DNA from: Epidermidibacterium keratini
GTDB lineage: Bacteria > Actinomycetota > Actinomycetes > Mycobacteriales > Antricoccaceae
Direction: 5' to 3'
Assembly: GCF_009834025.1 (NCBI RefSeq)
Contig: NZ_CP047156.1
Coordinates: forward strand, 2,604,001 to 2,668,000
DNA: 64,000 nt
This document shows, one piece after another, positions 24,896 to 34,280 of this stretch. How positions within the stretch are numbered: the first letter of the stretch is position 1; every line of letters begins with the position of its first letter. The notes beneath the pieces are model-generated. The model was not told the origin of the DNA and made no database searches. It was given only the letters and a program-made list of their open reading frames with translations. Made by a program: the position numbers and the translations under genes.

Positions 24896-25000
24896 CCGCG
24901 ATCCGAACGTTAAGCCCGCCGATCCGAGAGTTAATTCGCGCGATCCGAGAGAAATCGCCGTCGATCCGAGAGTTAATTCGCTCGATCCGAGAGAAACCGC
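24896..25000. repeat. CGATCCGAGAG direct-repeat array, locus 2 (5 units)
   Basis: Five units with a period of 19-23 bp. Units alternate between a GAGTTAATT ending and a GAGAAAT ending; the first unit is degenerate (GATCCGAACGTTAAG). The array follows the TAA of the gene ending at 24895 with the same junction, TAACCGCGATCCGA, as locus 1, and ends about 45 bases before cysS. Confidence 0.85.
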
Positions 25001-25045
25001 GCTGCCGGGCGCGACCGACAGCCCTCGCACCCTAGAATCGGCCGG

Positions 25046-26431
25046 GTGAGCCTGCGACTGTACGACAGCAAGACCCGATCCGTCCGTGACTTCGAACCCG
25101 TCACGCCCGGCAAGGTCTCGATGTACGTATGTGGCATCACGGTCCAAGGGCCGCCGCACATCGGCCACATGCGTGTGGCGGTCGCCTTCGATGTCGTACG
25201 CCGCTGGCTGACGCGGTCTGGCTACGACGTGACCTTCATCCGCAACGTCACCGACATCGACGACAAGATCCTGCAGAAGGCCGCCGATCACGATGTCGAC
25301 TGGTGGAAGTGGGCCTACCGCTTCGAGCGAGTCGCAACCGAGGCGTACGAGGTACTCGGGATTCTGCCGCCGTCGTACGAGCCGCGCGCGACCGGGCACA
25401 TCACCGAGATGGTCGAGATGATGCAGCTGCTCATCGACAAGGGTCACGCGTATGCCGTCGATGGTGACGTCTACTTTGACGTGCGGTCGTGGCCGCCGTA
25501 CGGCGAGCTGACCGGGCAGAAGCTGGGCGATCTTGAGCCGGCGGCCGATACCGAGTCCGATGCGAAGAAGCGTGACCCCCGGGACTTTGCGCTCTGGAAG
25601 GCAGCGAAGGAGTCAGAGCCGGCGACCGCGTCGTGGCCGACTCCGTGGGGCCGCGGACGTCCGGGTTGGCACCTCGAGTGCTCGGCGATGATCCGCCGTT
25701 ATCTGGGGCCTGAGTTTGACATTCACGGTGGCGGGATCGATCTGCGCTTTCCGCACCACGAAAACGAGCAGGCGCAGTCGACCGCCGCGGGCGATCCCTT
25801 CGCGCATTTCTGGATGCACAACGCGTGGGTCACGATGGCCGGCGAGAAGATGTCGAAGTCGCTGGGCAACACGCTCGCGATCGAGGAGCTGCTGCATCAG
25901 GCGCGCGCTGTTGACCTGCGGTTCTACCTCGCGACTGTGCACTACCGCAGCACGATCGAGTTCAGCGATACGTCGTTGACCGAGGCGCGTGCGGCGTACG
26001 AGCGGATCGAAAACTTCATAGAACGCACCGATATCGGCGAAGTTGACCTTTCGTCGGTCGAGCTGCCCCAGGCGTTTGTCGACGCGATGAACGACGACAT
26101 CAACGTCTCCGAAGCGATGGCCGTGGTGTACGACGCCGTACGCGAGGGCAACACCGCCCACGGTCGCGGCGACGACGACCGCGCGGCCGAGTTGGCTACG
26201 CAGGTGCGCGCGATGCTCGATGTATTTGGCCTAGACCCATGCGACGAGCAGTGGTCGGTGCAGGCGGCGGCGGGCCAGTCGGTCGACGCCATGGTCGACT
26301 ACATCGCCCAGCAGCGGTACGACGCGCGCAAGGCGAAGGACTTCGCGACTGCCGATCGTCTGCGTGATCTGTTGGCCGACAGCGGTATCGCGATCGAGGA
26401 CACGCCCGACGGCTGGACCTGGACCCGCTGA
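25046..26431 (+). CDS. cysS: Cysteinyl-tRNA synthetase
   Basis: A 461-residue class I aminoacyl-tRNA synthetase that charges tRNA-Cys. Zinc ligand Cys29 in [13 protein letters not shown]-type motif PHIGHM (38-42), zinc ligand Cys in HLECSAM, further ligands in [14 protein letters not shown], and KMSKS at 268-272. The C-terminal DALR/anticodon-binding domain ends [23 protein letters not shown] 25046 start. The full length and C-terminal domain mark it as CysS rather than MshC. Next housekeeping gene downstream is rlmB, separated by an inserted lipoprotein/secreted protein pair. Confidence 0.96.
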   Translation: MSLRLYDSKTRSVRDFEPVTPGKVSMYVCGITVQGPPHIGHMRVAVAFDVVRRWLTRSGYDVTFIRNVTDIDDKILQKAADHDVDWWKWAYRFERVATEAYEVLGILPPSYEPRATGHITEMVEMMQLLIDKGHAYAVDGDVYFDVRSWPPYGELTGQKLGDLEPAADTESDAKKRDPRDFALWKAAKESEPATASWPTPWGRGRPGWHLECSAMIRRYLGPEFDIHGGGIDLRFPHHENEQAQSTAAGDPFAHFWMHNAWVTMAGEKMSKSLGNTLAIEELLHQARAVDLRFYLATVHYRSTIEFSDTSLTEARAAYERIENFIERTDIGEVDLSSVELPQAFVDAMNDDINVSEAMAVVYDAVREGNTAHGRGDDDRAAELATQVRAMLDVFGLDPCDEQWSVQAAAGQSVDAMVDYIAQQRYDARKAKDFATADRLRDLLADSGIAIEDTPDGWTWTR

Positions 26432-26454
26432 CGCGAAGCTTTCGCCCGCTGAAA

Positions 26455-26524
26455 CCAATTCCGCAAACCACGTATGGCCTCACGCAGTATTTGACGTGGG
26501 GCGTGTCCTGGTGTGCGGAATTGG
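26455..26524. repeat. 11-bp inverted repeat with nested arms after cysS
   Basis: CCAATTCCGCA (26455-26465) and TGCGGAATTGG (26514-26524) are perfect reverse complements; inside them CCACGT and ACGTGG can also pair. It may act as terminator or processing structure for cysS. The rest of the gap to 26623 shows no gene; a GAGGAG ribosome-binding site for the next gene sits at its end. Confidence 0.6.
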
Positions 26525-26623
26525 CTCGATGCGTTGCGTCCGTGGACCTGTGGACGAAGACTTCCTGCTCACCTGCGCTTTAGGTAGTGTCGGTGCTCAC
26601 ATCCGGAGTTGAGGAGCAGCCCG

Positions 26624-27220
26624 ATGCGGATTCGCCTATTCGGTGCTTGTGCGGCAGTTGCGCTGGCGGCTGGTCTTGTCGGGTGCACGGGGGAAGAGGA
26701 TCCGGGTCCGCAGACGATTGGGCCGGAGTCGAGTACGTCGGCGACGGAGTCGGGTTCGAGTAGCGCTGCGCCGTCGTCTGCGGCGCCTCCCACCGCGCCT
26801 AAGCCGGCGCAGACGTTCCCGCCGGAACAGCAGCCGATCGTCGATGCGTACTACGGCTACTTTGATGCTCTGTTCTCCCTGCGAACCCAGACAGATGATG
26901 AGGTTCGGGCCGCTATGACGCCATATGCAGTCCCGGAGCGAGTCGAAAAGGTCGTACAGACTTTCGCCACGTACCGCGCCGAGGGAAAAGAGCCCGGTGG
27001 TTCGCCGGGGTATAGGCCGATCGAAATCGCTGCGGTGTCTGACCAAGCCAGCACGATTGTGGAATGCCACGACGGAAGCCAGGAAACTATGGTCGACATC
27101 GCGACGGGGCAGGTTATCGAGTCAGGCGTACAGCAGAATCGACTGCAGACTGAGTTGGTCCTAGACCCCTCCGGTAGTTGGCTTGTGGACAAGGCCTATT
27201 GGGAAGTCGGTAAGTGTTAA
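26624..27220 (+). CDS. Secreted lipoprotein of unknown function
   Basis: A 198-residue exported lipoprotein. Signal peptide MRIRLFGACAAVALAAGL ends in lipobox LVGC (Cys near residue 21); a Ser/Thr/Pro-rich linker runs to about residue 65, then an NTF2/SnoaL-like-sized domain begins IVDAYYGYFDALFSL and ends SWLVDKAYWEVGKC. Start ATG 26624 has GAGGAG upstream. The stop overlaps the next gene by 7 bases. Codon use is less GC-biased than in neighbouring cysS and rlmB. Family not recognised. Confidence 0.8.
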   Translation: MRIRLFGACAAVALAAGLVGCTGEEDPGPQTIGPESSTSATESGSSSAAPSSAAPPTAPKPAQTFPPEQQPIVDAYYGYFDALFSLRTQTDDEVRAAMTPYAVPERVEKVVQTFATYRAEGKEPGGSPGYRPIEIAAVSDQASTIVECHDGSQETMVDIATGQVIESGVQQNRLQTELVLDPSGSWLVDKAYWEVGKC

Positions 27221-28227
27221 CCCTCGCCCGACGGTTTGCCACCGTAGTCGCCATCCTCGTCGGATCGGTAGCGATATTGCCGGAAGAAGCAGGAGCGACC
27301 CCGTACTCGGACACAGGCGACCCGCCTCCAGGTCCCGAAGCGCAAAAGAACGGTGACGACGCAGCGTCGATCGCAGCCACGGGGGATGGCAGTCCGCCGC
27401 AACAGGAGGATCCGGGCGCCCCAGGACCTGGTGATCCTGGCGGCGCTGGGGCGGATCCGTGTGTGTATCAGGCGCCGGCTGATGCTGCGGCGGATGCGGC
27501 TGCTGCGGCTGCGGCTGGTGTGGATGAGGCTGCGTCGTATGCGGAGATTAAGGCGTATGCCGATGCGTTAGCTCAGGCGATTCATGATCAGGGGGCGAAG
27601 CAGGGGTCTCCGAACTGGGAAGACGGGTCGGTGGTGGTGGCGTCGTGTCCGGGTGGGCAGTCGGGGTATTACGCGATTCCGGAGGCGGGTGCGCCGGCGT
27701 TGCCGTCGCCGCAGGAGCTTGCGGTGCAGGCGTCGGCGTCGGTGACGGTGGTGACGCCGCCGGTGGTGTTTTCGCCGTACTGGGCGTTGGATGATGGCCG
27801 GTTTGCGACGTTGAAGAATGCTGAGACGTGGGTGTGGATCGATCCGGTGGATTGGTCGGGTTATGCGCCTCGGGTGGAGGCTGGTCCGGTGTGGGTGGAG
27901 GCGACGATTACGCCGATTCAGATTGTGGTGAGCCCGAATGATGGGGTGACCGAGTCGTTGACGTGTGAGGGGCCGGGTACGCCGATTAGCGAGGGTGTTC
28001 CGCTCAGTGAGCCGTCGCCGACGTGTTCGTTGCGGTTCGCGCAGCAGACGGATGGTAATTCGTGGCCGGTGGGGGTGCAGGTGGTGTATTCGGTGAGCTG
28101 GGTTGGTTTCGACGGGACGGTCAATGTCTCGGGCACCCTGGAGAACTTGATCAGTGCGCCGGCGACGTATCCGTTGGCGGTGTTGTCGAGCAAGACGCGT
28201 CTGGTTGATCCGAACGCCAGCGACTGA
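27214..28227 (+). CDS. Secreted protein of unknown function paired with the upstream lipoprotein
   Basis: A 337-residue exported protein starting at GTG 27214 within the stop region of the lipoprotein gene. Signal peptide MLTLARRFATVVAILVGSVAI with likely cleavage near GATPYS, a Gly/Pro-rich linker, an Ala-rich helical stretch (about 88-120), then beta-rich segments with conserved-looking FSPYWALDDGRFATL and TWVWIDPVDWS, and a final Ig-like domain with two Cys. From about 27470 to 28210 codon use changes to many GCG, GTG, GAT and TTG codons, unlike neighbours; this may reflect transfer. Interrupts the cysS-rlmB linkage seen in mycobacteria. Confidence 0.8.
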   Translation: MLTLARRFATVVAILVGSVAILPEEAGATPYSDTGDPPPGPEAQKNGDDAASIAATGDGSPPQQEDPGAPGPGDPGGAGADPCVYQAPADAAADAAAAAAAGVDEAASYAEIKAYADALAQAIHDQGAKQGSPNWEDGSVVVASCPGGQSGYYAIPEAGAPALPSPQELAVQASASVTVVTPPVVFSPYWALDDGRFATLKNAETWVWIDPVDWSGYAPRVEAGPVWVEATITPIQIVVSPNDGVTESLTCEGPGTPISEGVPLSEPSPTCSLRFAQQTDGNSWPVGVQVVYSVSWVGFDGTVNVSGTLENLISAPATYPLAVLSSKTRLVDPNASD

Positions 28228-28246
28228 GCTGACGTTGCACCGCTGT

Positions 28247-28281
28247 TTTCTCTCGGATCGGCGGAAGTAACGCTCGGATCG
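28247..28281. repeat. CGATCCGAGAG repeat, locus 3 (2 units, reverse orientation)
   Basis: Two units with cores CTCTCGGATCG and CGCTCGGATCG, 21 bp apart, in the opposite orientation to loci 1 and 2. They lie between the secreted protein stop and rlmB, directly upstream of a possible -10 TAACAT at 28291. Confidence 0.75.
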
Positions 28282-28330
28282 GGTGGCGGATAACATGGCG
28301 AGGTGACGATTCTCGAGACGGTGACCCGCT

Positions 28331-29320
28331 ATGCCCGGTAACTCGCAGCGCAAAGGCGCCATGCGTAAACCGGGCACCAAGAAGGGCGCCCAGGTAGGCT
28401 CGGGCGGCCGTCGTCGCAAGGGCCTAGAGGGTCGCGGGCCGACGCCCAAGGCCGAGGACCGCTACAAGCACCCCGCGCAGCGCAAGGCGCAGTCCGCCGC
28501 GAAGCGCGCTGGCTCGAGCGGGCGCACAGAGCGTGGCCCGCGCACGCGAAGCAAGCCGGCTAATGCGCCCGAGCTGCTCGTCGGACGCAACCCGGTGGTG
28601 GAGGCGATGCGCGCCGAAATCCCAGCCACTGCGCTGTATCTCGCTGAGCGCACCGACCTCGACGACCGGGTGCGCGAGGCGATCCGGCTCGCGCGCGAAC
28701 AGGCGCTACCGATTCAAGAGGTCAGCCGCAACGAGCTTGACCGGCTGACCGGCGGTGCACTGCATCAAGGCATCGGGATCGCCGTACCCCCGTTCGAGTA
28801 CGCGGATATCAACGACCTTCTCGAGGACGCCGAAGAGCGTGGCCAGGCGCCGCTGCTCATCGCCTTGGACGGCGTGCAGGATCCTCGCAACCTTGGCGCC
28901 GTCGTACGCTCGGCGGCTGCGTTCGGGGCACATGGCGTGATCGTGCCCGAGCGGCGCGCGTCCGGGATGACCGCGACGGCATGGCGTACGTCGGCCGGTG
29001 CCGCGGCACGCTTGCCCGTCGCGCAGGTCACCAACCTGTCGCGCGCGCTCGTCGCGTTGCAGAAGGCCGGTGTGTTTGTGGTCGGGCTCGATGCCGACGG
29101 CGATGTCGCGCTCGACGAGCTCGAGGGAGCCGACGAGCCGCTGTGCATCGTCGTGGGCTCAGAGGGCAAGGGCCTGTCGCGGCTGGTCGCCGAGAAGTGT
29201 GACCAGCTGGTGTCGATCCCCATGGCCGGTGACACCGAGTCGCTCAACGCGTCGGTCGCGGCATCGGTTGCGCTGTGGCAGGTCGCGAGCACCCGCGGGC
29301 GAGAGGGACTGACGCAGTGA
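28331..29320 (+). CDS. rlmB: 23S rRNA 2'-O-methyltransferase RlmB-like (SpoU/TrmH family)
   Basis: A 329-residue SPOUT methyltransferase. A basic, unstructured N-terminal tail of about 75 residues is followed by the substrate-binding domain ([15 protein letters not shown]) and the knotted catalytic domain with [30 protein letters not shown] and [18 protein letters not shown], the three SpoU motifs. It methylates a ribose in 23S rRNA or is a TsnR-like resistance homologue; RlmB fits the length and position next to cysS. The stop overlaps the next gene by 4 bases (GTGA). Confidence 0.92.
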   Translation: MPGNSQRKGAMRKPGTKKGAQVGSGGRRRKGLEGRGPTPKAEDRYKHPAQRKAQSAAKRAGSSGRTERGPRTRSKPANAPELLVGRNPVVEAMRAEIPATALYLAERTDLDDRVREAIRLAREQALPIQEVSRNELDRLTGGALHQGIGIAVPPFEYADINDLLEDAEERGQAPLLIALDGVQDPRNLGAVVRSAAAFGAHGVIVPERRASGMTATAWRTSAGAAARLPVAQVTNLSRALVALQKAGVFVVGLDADGDVALDELEGADEPLCIVVGSEGKGLSRLVAEKCDQLVSIPMAGDTESLNASVAASVALWQVASTRGREGLTQ

Positions 29321-32300
29321 GCGTCGACCTCGGAATGCCGCGCCGCCGAATCGACCGCAACATTGTCGATGAGGCTGGACGTCTTCGGCTCGAAAAGCTG
29401 CTGCGTGCCAGCGTTTCTGGCGATGTCGAGTTCGGGGCCGGCACCCGCGCCGTCTATGCGAGCGACTCCTCCAACTACCGCCAAGTGCCGCTCGGGGTCG
29501 TCTTTCCGCGCGACGAGTCCGACGTCATCGCGGCGGTCGAGGCAGCCCGAGAGGTCGGCGCGGCGATCGTCTCGCGCGGTGGTGGCACCGGCTTGGCGGG
29601 CCAGACCTGCAATGTCGCGCTGGTCATCGACTACTCGCGACACATGAACAAGATCCTCGAGCTCAACGTCGAGGAGCGCTGGGTGCGAGTGCAGCCGGGC
29701 ATCGTGCTCGACGACCTGCGCGCCGTCACCGAACAGCACGATCTGACCTTTGCGCCGGACCCGGCGACCCACGCCTACTGCACTATCGGCGGCATGGTTG
29801 GCAACAACTCGTGCGGCACACATTCGGTGTACGCCGGCAAGACCGTCGACAACGTCGAGTCGCTGCGCGTGCTCACCTACGACGGCCACCTGATGGACGT
29901 CGGCCAGGTGAGCGAAGACGAGTTCATCTCGCTCGCGCGCACCCCGGGTCGCACGGGCGAGATCTACGGCCAGCTCAACGAGATCCGGGACGAGTACGCC
30001 GCCACCGTGCGCGCCGAGTTTCCTGATATTCCAAGGCGAGTCAGCGGCTACAACCTTGACTCCCTGCTGGAGGCCGACGGCCCGCATATCGCTCGTGCGC
30101 TCGTCGGCACCGAGTCGACGTGCGTTGTCGTCACCGAGGCCAAGCTCAAGCTGGTCGCCTGGCCGCCGTACCGCCGGCTGGTGGTGTTCGGGTTCGAGGA
30201 CATCTTCGCTGCTGCTGACCGCGCGCCCGACTTCCGCCGCATGCGGGGGATCTTGGGCATCGAGGGGGTCGACGAGCAGCTCACGCTCTATATGCGACGT
30301 CGCAACATGCACCTTGCCTCGCTCAACAAGCTGCCAGCCGGTAAAGGCTGGGTGCTCGCCGAGTTCGGCGCGTTCGACGAGGCTGAGGTCGACGCGATGG
30401 TCGACGAGGCAGTGGCTGCCGCACCCGGCAGCCCCAGCGTCCTCGTGTGCCGCACTCCCGCCGAGCAGAAGGCCATGTGGCTGGTGCGCGAGTCGGCGCT
30501 GGGGGCGACTGCTCGCCCGCCGGGGGATGAGCCGCTGTCGGAGGGCTGGGAAGATGCGGCCGTACCGCCGGAGCGTCTTGGTGAGTACCTGCGCAGAATC
30601 ACTGCCCTGTGGGAAGAGTTTGGCTATCACGGCTGCTGGTATGGCCATCTCGGTGACGGGTGCATGCACACCCGCAGCAACTTCGACACCGCAACAGACG
30701 AAGGTCTCGCGGCGTACCGCCGCTACCTGGAGAAGGCTGCCGCGCTCGTCGGCGAGCTTGGCGGATCGATGTCCGGTGAGCACGGTGATGGGCAGGGACG
30801 CGCCGAGCTCTGGCCCTTGATGTTCAGCCCGAAGCTGATGCAAGGGTTCAAAGAGTTCAAGCGGGCCTGGGATCCGCAGTCGCGGATGAACCCGGGCAAG
30901 CTCATCGACCCGTTCCCACTGGACTCCAATCTCAAGCATGGGCCGGACCGGCCACACAACCCGCTGACCAGTACGACGTTCTTCTTCGGTGACGAAGGCT
31001 TCTCACTGCAGGATGCGGCCGACCGCTGCGTCGGTGTCGGCCGGTGTCGGCGCACCGACACCGGCACGATGTGCCCGTCGTACCGGGTGACCCTTGACGA
31101 GCGGCACTCGACTCGTGGGCGCGCCAAGCTGTTTCAGGAGATGTTCCGCGGTGAGACCACCGAGGCGACCTGGCGCAACGAAGATGTCAAGGAAGCGCTC
31201 GATCTTTGCCTGTCCTGCAAGGGATGTAAGACCGACTGCCCGACGAACGTTGACATGGCGACCTTCAAGTCGGAGTTCCTCTCGCACTATTACAAGCGTC
31301 GGCTGCGCCCACGTGAGGCGTATGCGCTTGGCATGATCCGCTATTCATCCAAGCTGGCTTCGAAGGTTCCGGCCCTGGCCAACGGGGTACTCCGCTCGCC
31401 AGTGGGCAAGCTGATGCGCAAGGCTGGCGGGGTCACGACTGAACGTGACGCCCCGGTCTTCGCTCGCGAGACGTTGCGCGCCTGGCTCAAGAAGCAGTCG
31501 CTCGGCGCAGTCGGCGAGGATGTCGTGCTGTGGGTCGACACGTTTACCAACTTCCTTGGCCCGGAGGCCGGTCGCGCAGCGACCGAGGTGCTGCAGGCTG
31601 CTGGCGGCCGAGTGTTGGTGCCAAGCAAGGATGTTTGCTGCGGGCGACCGCTTTATGACTACGGAATGCTTGATCTGGCAAAGAAGAACCTGATCAAGTC
31701 GATGGCGGCGTTAGCGCCGTACGTCGATTCCGGTACGCCGATCGTCGTACTCGAGCCGTCGTGTCTGGCGACCTTTCGCGACGAGCTGCTGGGACTGTTT
31801 CCAGATGACGATCGGGCGAAGCGGCTGTCAGAGCTGGTGTGCTCACTGCCGGAGTGGCTCGCCCACCGCTGGGAGACCGAAGATGGCGGGGCCCGTCACG
31901 TCGTCGCGCAGCTCCCGTCGATCGTCGAGGACCGCAAGGACGACCCGGCGCCCGAGCACGAGGGCGGCCCCAGCGACGGAACGTCTTCGATGGTCGAGAC
32001 CTCTCCGGAACCCGAAAGCGGCAACCGACCCAAGGTCCTACTCCAGGTGCACTGCCACCAAAACGCAAACGGCGGTCATAGCAGCGATGTCGAGGTCCTC
32101 AAGGCGATCGGCTACGACGTACGCGTCCTTGACTCCGGCTGCTGCGGGCTGGCGGGATCCTTCGGCTTTAACGCCAAGCACGCTCCGCTGTCGAAGCAGA
32201 TCGCCGAAGATCGGCTGATCCCTATGCTCGATGCGGAGCCGGACGCGATCGTGGTGGCCGACGGGTTCTCCTGCCAGACTCAGATTCGTCAGCTGGCTGG

Positions 32301-32364
32301 CCGCGACACCAAGACGATCGCCGAGCTCGTCGCCGAGGCGTTCGACAGCTCGGTCACCGGTTAG
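29317..32364 (+). CDS. FAD-linked oxidase fused to Fe-S and CCG domains (GlcD/D-lactate dehydrogenase type)
   Basis: A 1015-residue fusion. The N-terminal PCMH-type FAD domain has [12 protein letters not shown] and the [13 protein letters not shown] segment; the FAD-oxidase C-terminal domain ends around [12 protein letters not shown] ferredoxin-like part follows with [16 protein letters not shown] and [16 protein letters not shown] (two [4Fe-4S] motifs), then CCG (cysteine-rich) segments [10 protein letters not shown] and [12 protein letters not shown]. This architecture oxidises 2-hydroxyacids such as D-lactate, D-2-hydroxyglutarate or glycolate, passing electrons to a quinone or the chain. 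GTG 29317 overlaps rlmB. It resembles GlcD, GlcE/F functions joined in one chain. The 3' end overlaps the convergent GNAT gene by 11 bases. Confidence 0.93.
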   Translation: MSVDLGMPRRRIDRNIVDEAGRLRLEKLLRASVSGDVEFGAGTRAVYASDSSNYRQVPLGVVFPRDESDVIAAVEAAREVGAAIVSRGGGTGLAGQTCNVALVIDYSRHMNKILELNVEERWVRVQPGIVLDDLRAVTEQHDLTFAPDPATHAYCTIGGMVGNNSCGTHSVYAGKTVDNVESLRVLTYDGHLMDVGQVSEDEFISLARTPGRTGEIYGQLNEIRDEYAATVRAEFPDIPRRVSGYNLDSLLEADGPHIARALVGTESTCVVVTEAKLKLVAWPPYRRLVVFGFEDIFAAADRAPDFRRMRGILGIEGVDEQLTLYMRRRNMHLASLNKLPAGKGWVLAEFGAFDEAEVDAMVDEAVAAAPGSPSVLVCRTPAEQKAMWLVRESALGATARPPGDEPLSEGWEDAAVPPERLGEYLRRITALWEEFGYHGCWYGHLGDGCMHTRSNFDTATDEGLAAYRRYLEKAAALVGELGGSMSGEHGDGQGRAELWPLMFSPKLMQGFKEFKRAWDPQSRMNPGKLIDPFPLDSNLKHGPDRPHNPLTSTTFFFGDEGFSLQDAADRCVGVGRCRRTDTGTMCPSYRVTLDERHSTRGRAKLFQEMFRGETTEATWRNEDVKEALDLCLSCKGCKTDCPTNVDMATFKSEFLSHYYKRRLRPREAYALGMIRYSSKLASKVPALANGVLRSPVGKLMRKAGGVTTERDAPVFARETLRAWLKKQSLGAVGEDVVLWVDTFTNFLGPEAGRAATEVLQAAGGRVLVPSKDVCCGRPLYDYGMLDLAKKNLIKSMAALAPYVDSGTPIVVLEPSCLATFRDELLGLFPDDDRAKRLSELVCSLPEWLAHRWETEDGGARHVVAQLPSIVEDRKDDPAPEHEGGPSDGTSSMVETSPEPESGNRPKVLLQVHCHQNANGGHSSDVEVLKAIGYDVRVLDSGCCGLAGSFGFNAKHAPLSKQIAEDRLIPMLDAEPDAIVVADGFSCQTQIRQLAGRDTKTIAELVAEAFDSSVTG

Positions 32365-32950
32365 CGGGTCGCCACATGCCGAGCGTGCCGCTGGGTTGAG
32401 TGCCGAGGTCGACAAATCCGAGTCGTCGATACAGCGCGGCACTTCGCGGAGTCGTTGCTTCGAGGTACGCCGGATCGCCGGTCTCGTCAGCCCGAGAAAG
32501 TCCGCGCTCGAGCAGCGCCCGACCGACCCCGCGTCCCTGGGACGCCGGTGAGGCGCCAATTACGTAGAGGTACCAGTGCTTGTAGTGCGGGTGGTAGCGC
32601 TGGGCGACCTGCTCGGCGCGGAGTCCTCGCCACAGGTGTGGGCCGAGCGCGGCGGCGTACTCGCGGGCCATCCGAGCCAAGGCTAGCGGTGGTGGCGACG
32701 CGTGACCCGGCGCCGCCCACATAGCGACACCAAGCAGTTGAGTCTCGTCGTAGGCGAGATCGACTGCGCCGTAAGGGATGTAGTGGTGGCGAGCCTGCGC
32801 AGCAAACATGCGCTGCAGTCGTTCAGCGCGTTCGGCGGGCGGCGGGACAATAGCCGCCATCTCCGGATCGTCGACGAAGGCCGCAGCCAATAGCCCCGAG
32901 ACTTCAGCAATATCGGAGATATCACCGCTGCGCACGGTCACGTTACTCAT
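32354..32950 (-). CDS. GNAT-family N-acetyltransferase
   Basis: A 198-residue acetyltransferase. The acetyl-CoA loop is ASPASQGRGVGRALLERG, preceded by the beta4 strand HWYLYVIGA and followed by AYLEATTPRSAALYRRLGF, the usual GNAT C-terminal motif. Substrate unknown. It lies 2 bases after the DUF445 stop, same strand, so likely co-transcribed. Confidence 0.93.
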   Translation of the reverse strand: MSNVTVRSGDISDIAEVSGLLAAAFVDDPEMAAIVPPPAERAERLQRMFAAQARHHYIPYGAVDLAYDETQLLGVAMWAAPGHASPPPLALARMAREYAAALGPHLWRGLRAEQVAQRYHPHYKHWYLYVIGASPASQGRGVGRALLERGLSRADETGDPAYLEATTPRSAALYRRLGFVDLGTQPSGTLGMWRPANR

Positions 32951-32952
32951 CG

Positions 32953-34239
32953 CTATCCGATGATCTGCGAGATCGTGTAGATGACGAGCCCGGCGAGCGC
33001 ACCGATAACTGTGCCGTTGATGCGGATGAACTGTAGGTCGCGACCGACCTGAAGCTCGATCCGCTTCGAGGTCTCGGCGGTGTCCCAGCGGGCAACGGTG
33101 CCGGAGATCAGGTCGGCGATGTGGTCCTTGTATTCATCCACGACATAGAGCACGCCGCGCTCGACCCATCCGTCGACCTTCGCCTGCAAAGAAGGGTCGT
33201 TCGACAGTGTCGTACCGAGCTTGAGGATGCTCGATTCCAGCTGCAGGCGCAGGTCGGAGTCGGGGTCGTTGGCCATGGTGATGAGGCTGCGCTTGATGTT
33301 GGCCCACGCCGACTGTGACCATTCGCGGACGGCGGGGTGGCCCAGTACGTCGTCCTTGATCGCGGCGATCTTTGCGGCAGCCTCGGGGTCGGTGCGCAGC
33401 TGTTCGGCGTACTCGCGGACCCGGGCGTCGAACTGGCGGCGCATCTCGTGGTTCTCGTCGGCGGCGACCTCGGCGATGAAGCTTTGCACGCCGCTGTAGA
33501 TCTTGTTGAAGATGCGTTCGTCGACCCAGGAGGGCACCCAGTCTGGTGACTCCTGGGCGAGCTTGACCCGCAGCACCTGACGGTTTTCGTCGAGGAACTT
33601 CGCGACGCCCTTGAGGCCGGCGGTCATCATGTTCTGGTGGTTGCCGCCGGCGACGGCGACGTCGATCAGCTTCGCCAAAATGGGCGCCGCATCCGCGTCG
33701 CGGACGCGCTTCATGATGATGTTGTCAAAGACCTGCTGGACATCGTCGTCGCCCATGATCTCCAGGCCCGTGGTGATCGCGCGCCCGACGTTGCCGCTCA
33801 GCTTGCGTGCATTGGCGGGCTCGCTGAGGAACTCGCCGGCCTTCCTGGAGACCCCGAGCTGCCGAAGCTTCTCGGCAAGCACCGGACCAGTCAGGAAGTT
33901 GGACTGGACGAACTCGCCCAGGCTCTCGCCGATCTGGTCCTTCTTGCGCGGAATGATCGCGGTGTGCGGGATCGGAACGCCCATGGGGTGGCGAAACAGC
34001 GCGGTCACGGCAAACCAGTCGGCGATCGCGCCGACCATGGAAGCCTCCGCGGTCGCCTTCACGTAGCCGACCCACGCCGGGGCGTCGTACCTCTGCCAGA
34101 TGACGCAGCCGAGGAAGATCACGGCAGCGAGCAGCAGCAGCCCGGTGGCTACCATCTTCATCTTGCGGAGTGCGACACGTCGCTCTTCGTCCCCGACCGA
34201 CGTAAACGGTACGGCGGGGCTCTGCGCCTCGATACTCAC
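32953..34239 (-). CDS. DUF445 membrane-associated protein
   Basis: A 428-residue protein with an N-terminal helix (about 31-48), the conserved WVGYVKATAEASMVGAIADW and FAVTALFRHPMGVPIPHTAIIP segment of DUF445 proteins, a long helical region and a C-terminal hydrophobic helix (IGALAGLVIYTISQIIG). Function of the family is not settled; members are thought to be tethered to the membrane. Shares the minus strand with the DNA polymerase gene 41 bases upstream and the GNAT gene 2 bases downstream. Confidence 0.92.
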   Translation of the reverse strand: MSIEAQSPAVPFTSVGDEERRVALRKMKMVATGLLLLAAVIFLGCVIWQRYDAPAWVGYVKATAEASMVGAIADWFAVTALFRHPMGVPIPHTAIIPRKKDQIGESLGEFVQSNFLTGPVLAEKLRQLGVSRKAGEFLSEPANARKLSGNVGRAITTGLEIMGDDDVQQVFDNIIMKRVRDADAAPILAKLIDVAVAGGNHQNMMTAGLKGVAKFLDENRQVLRVKLAQESPDWVPSWVDERIFNKIYSGVQSFIAEVAADENHEMRRQFDARVREYAEQLRTDPEAAAKIAAIKDDVLGHPAVREWSQSAWANIKRSLITMANDPDSDLRLQLESSILKLGTTLSNDPSLQAKVDGWVERGVLYVVDEYKDHIADLISGTVARWDTAETSKRIELQVGRDLQFIRINGTVIGALAGLVIYTISQIIG

Positions 34240-34280
34240 CCTGCCAGGGTAGTCGGGACTTCGGGCGGGGCGACGGCGAT

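Noticed and set aside
24896-25000. CRISPR array
   Set aside because: Units are about 21 bp, with no unique spacers of constant size and no cas genes nearby.
28765-30957. 730-residue open frame opposite rlmB and the FAD oxidase
   Set aside because: Antisense to two well-supported genes; no recognisable motif and no ribosome-binding site.
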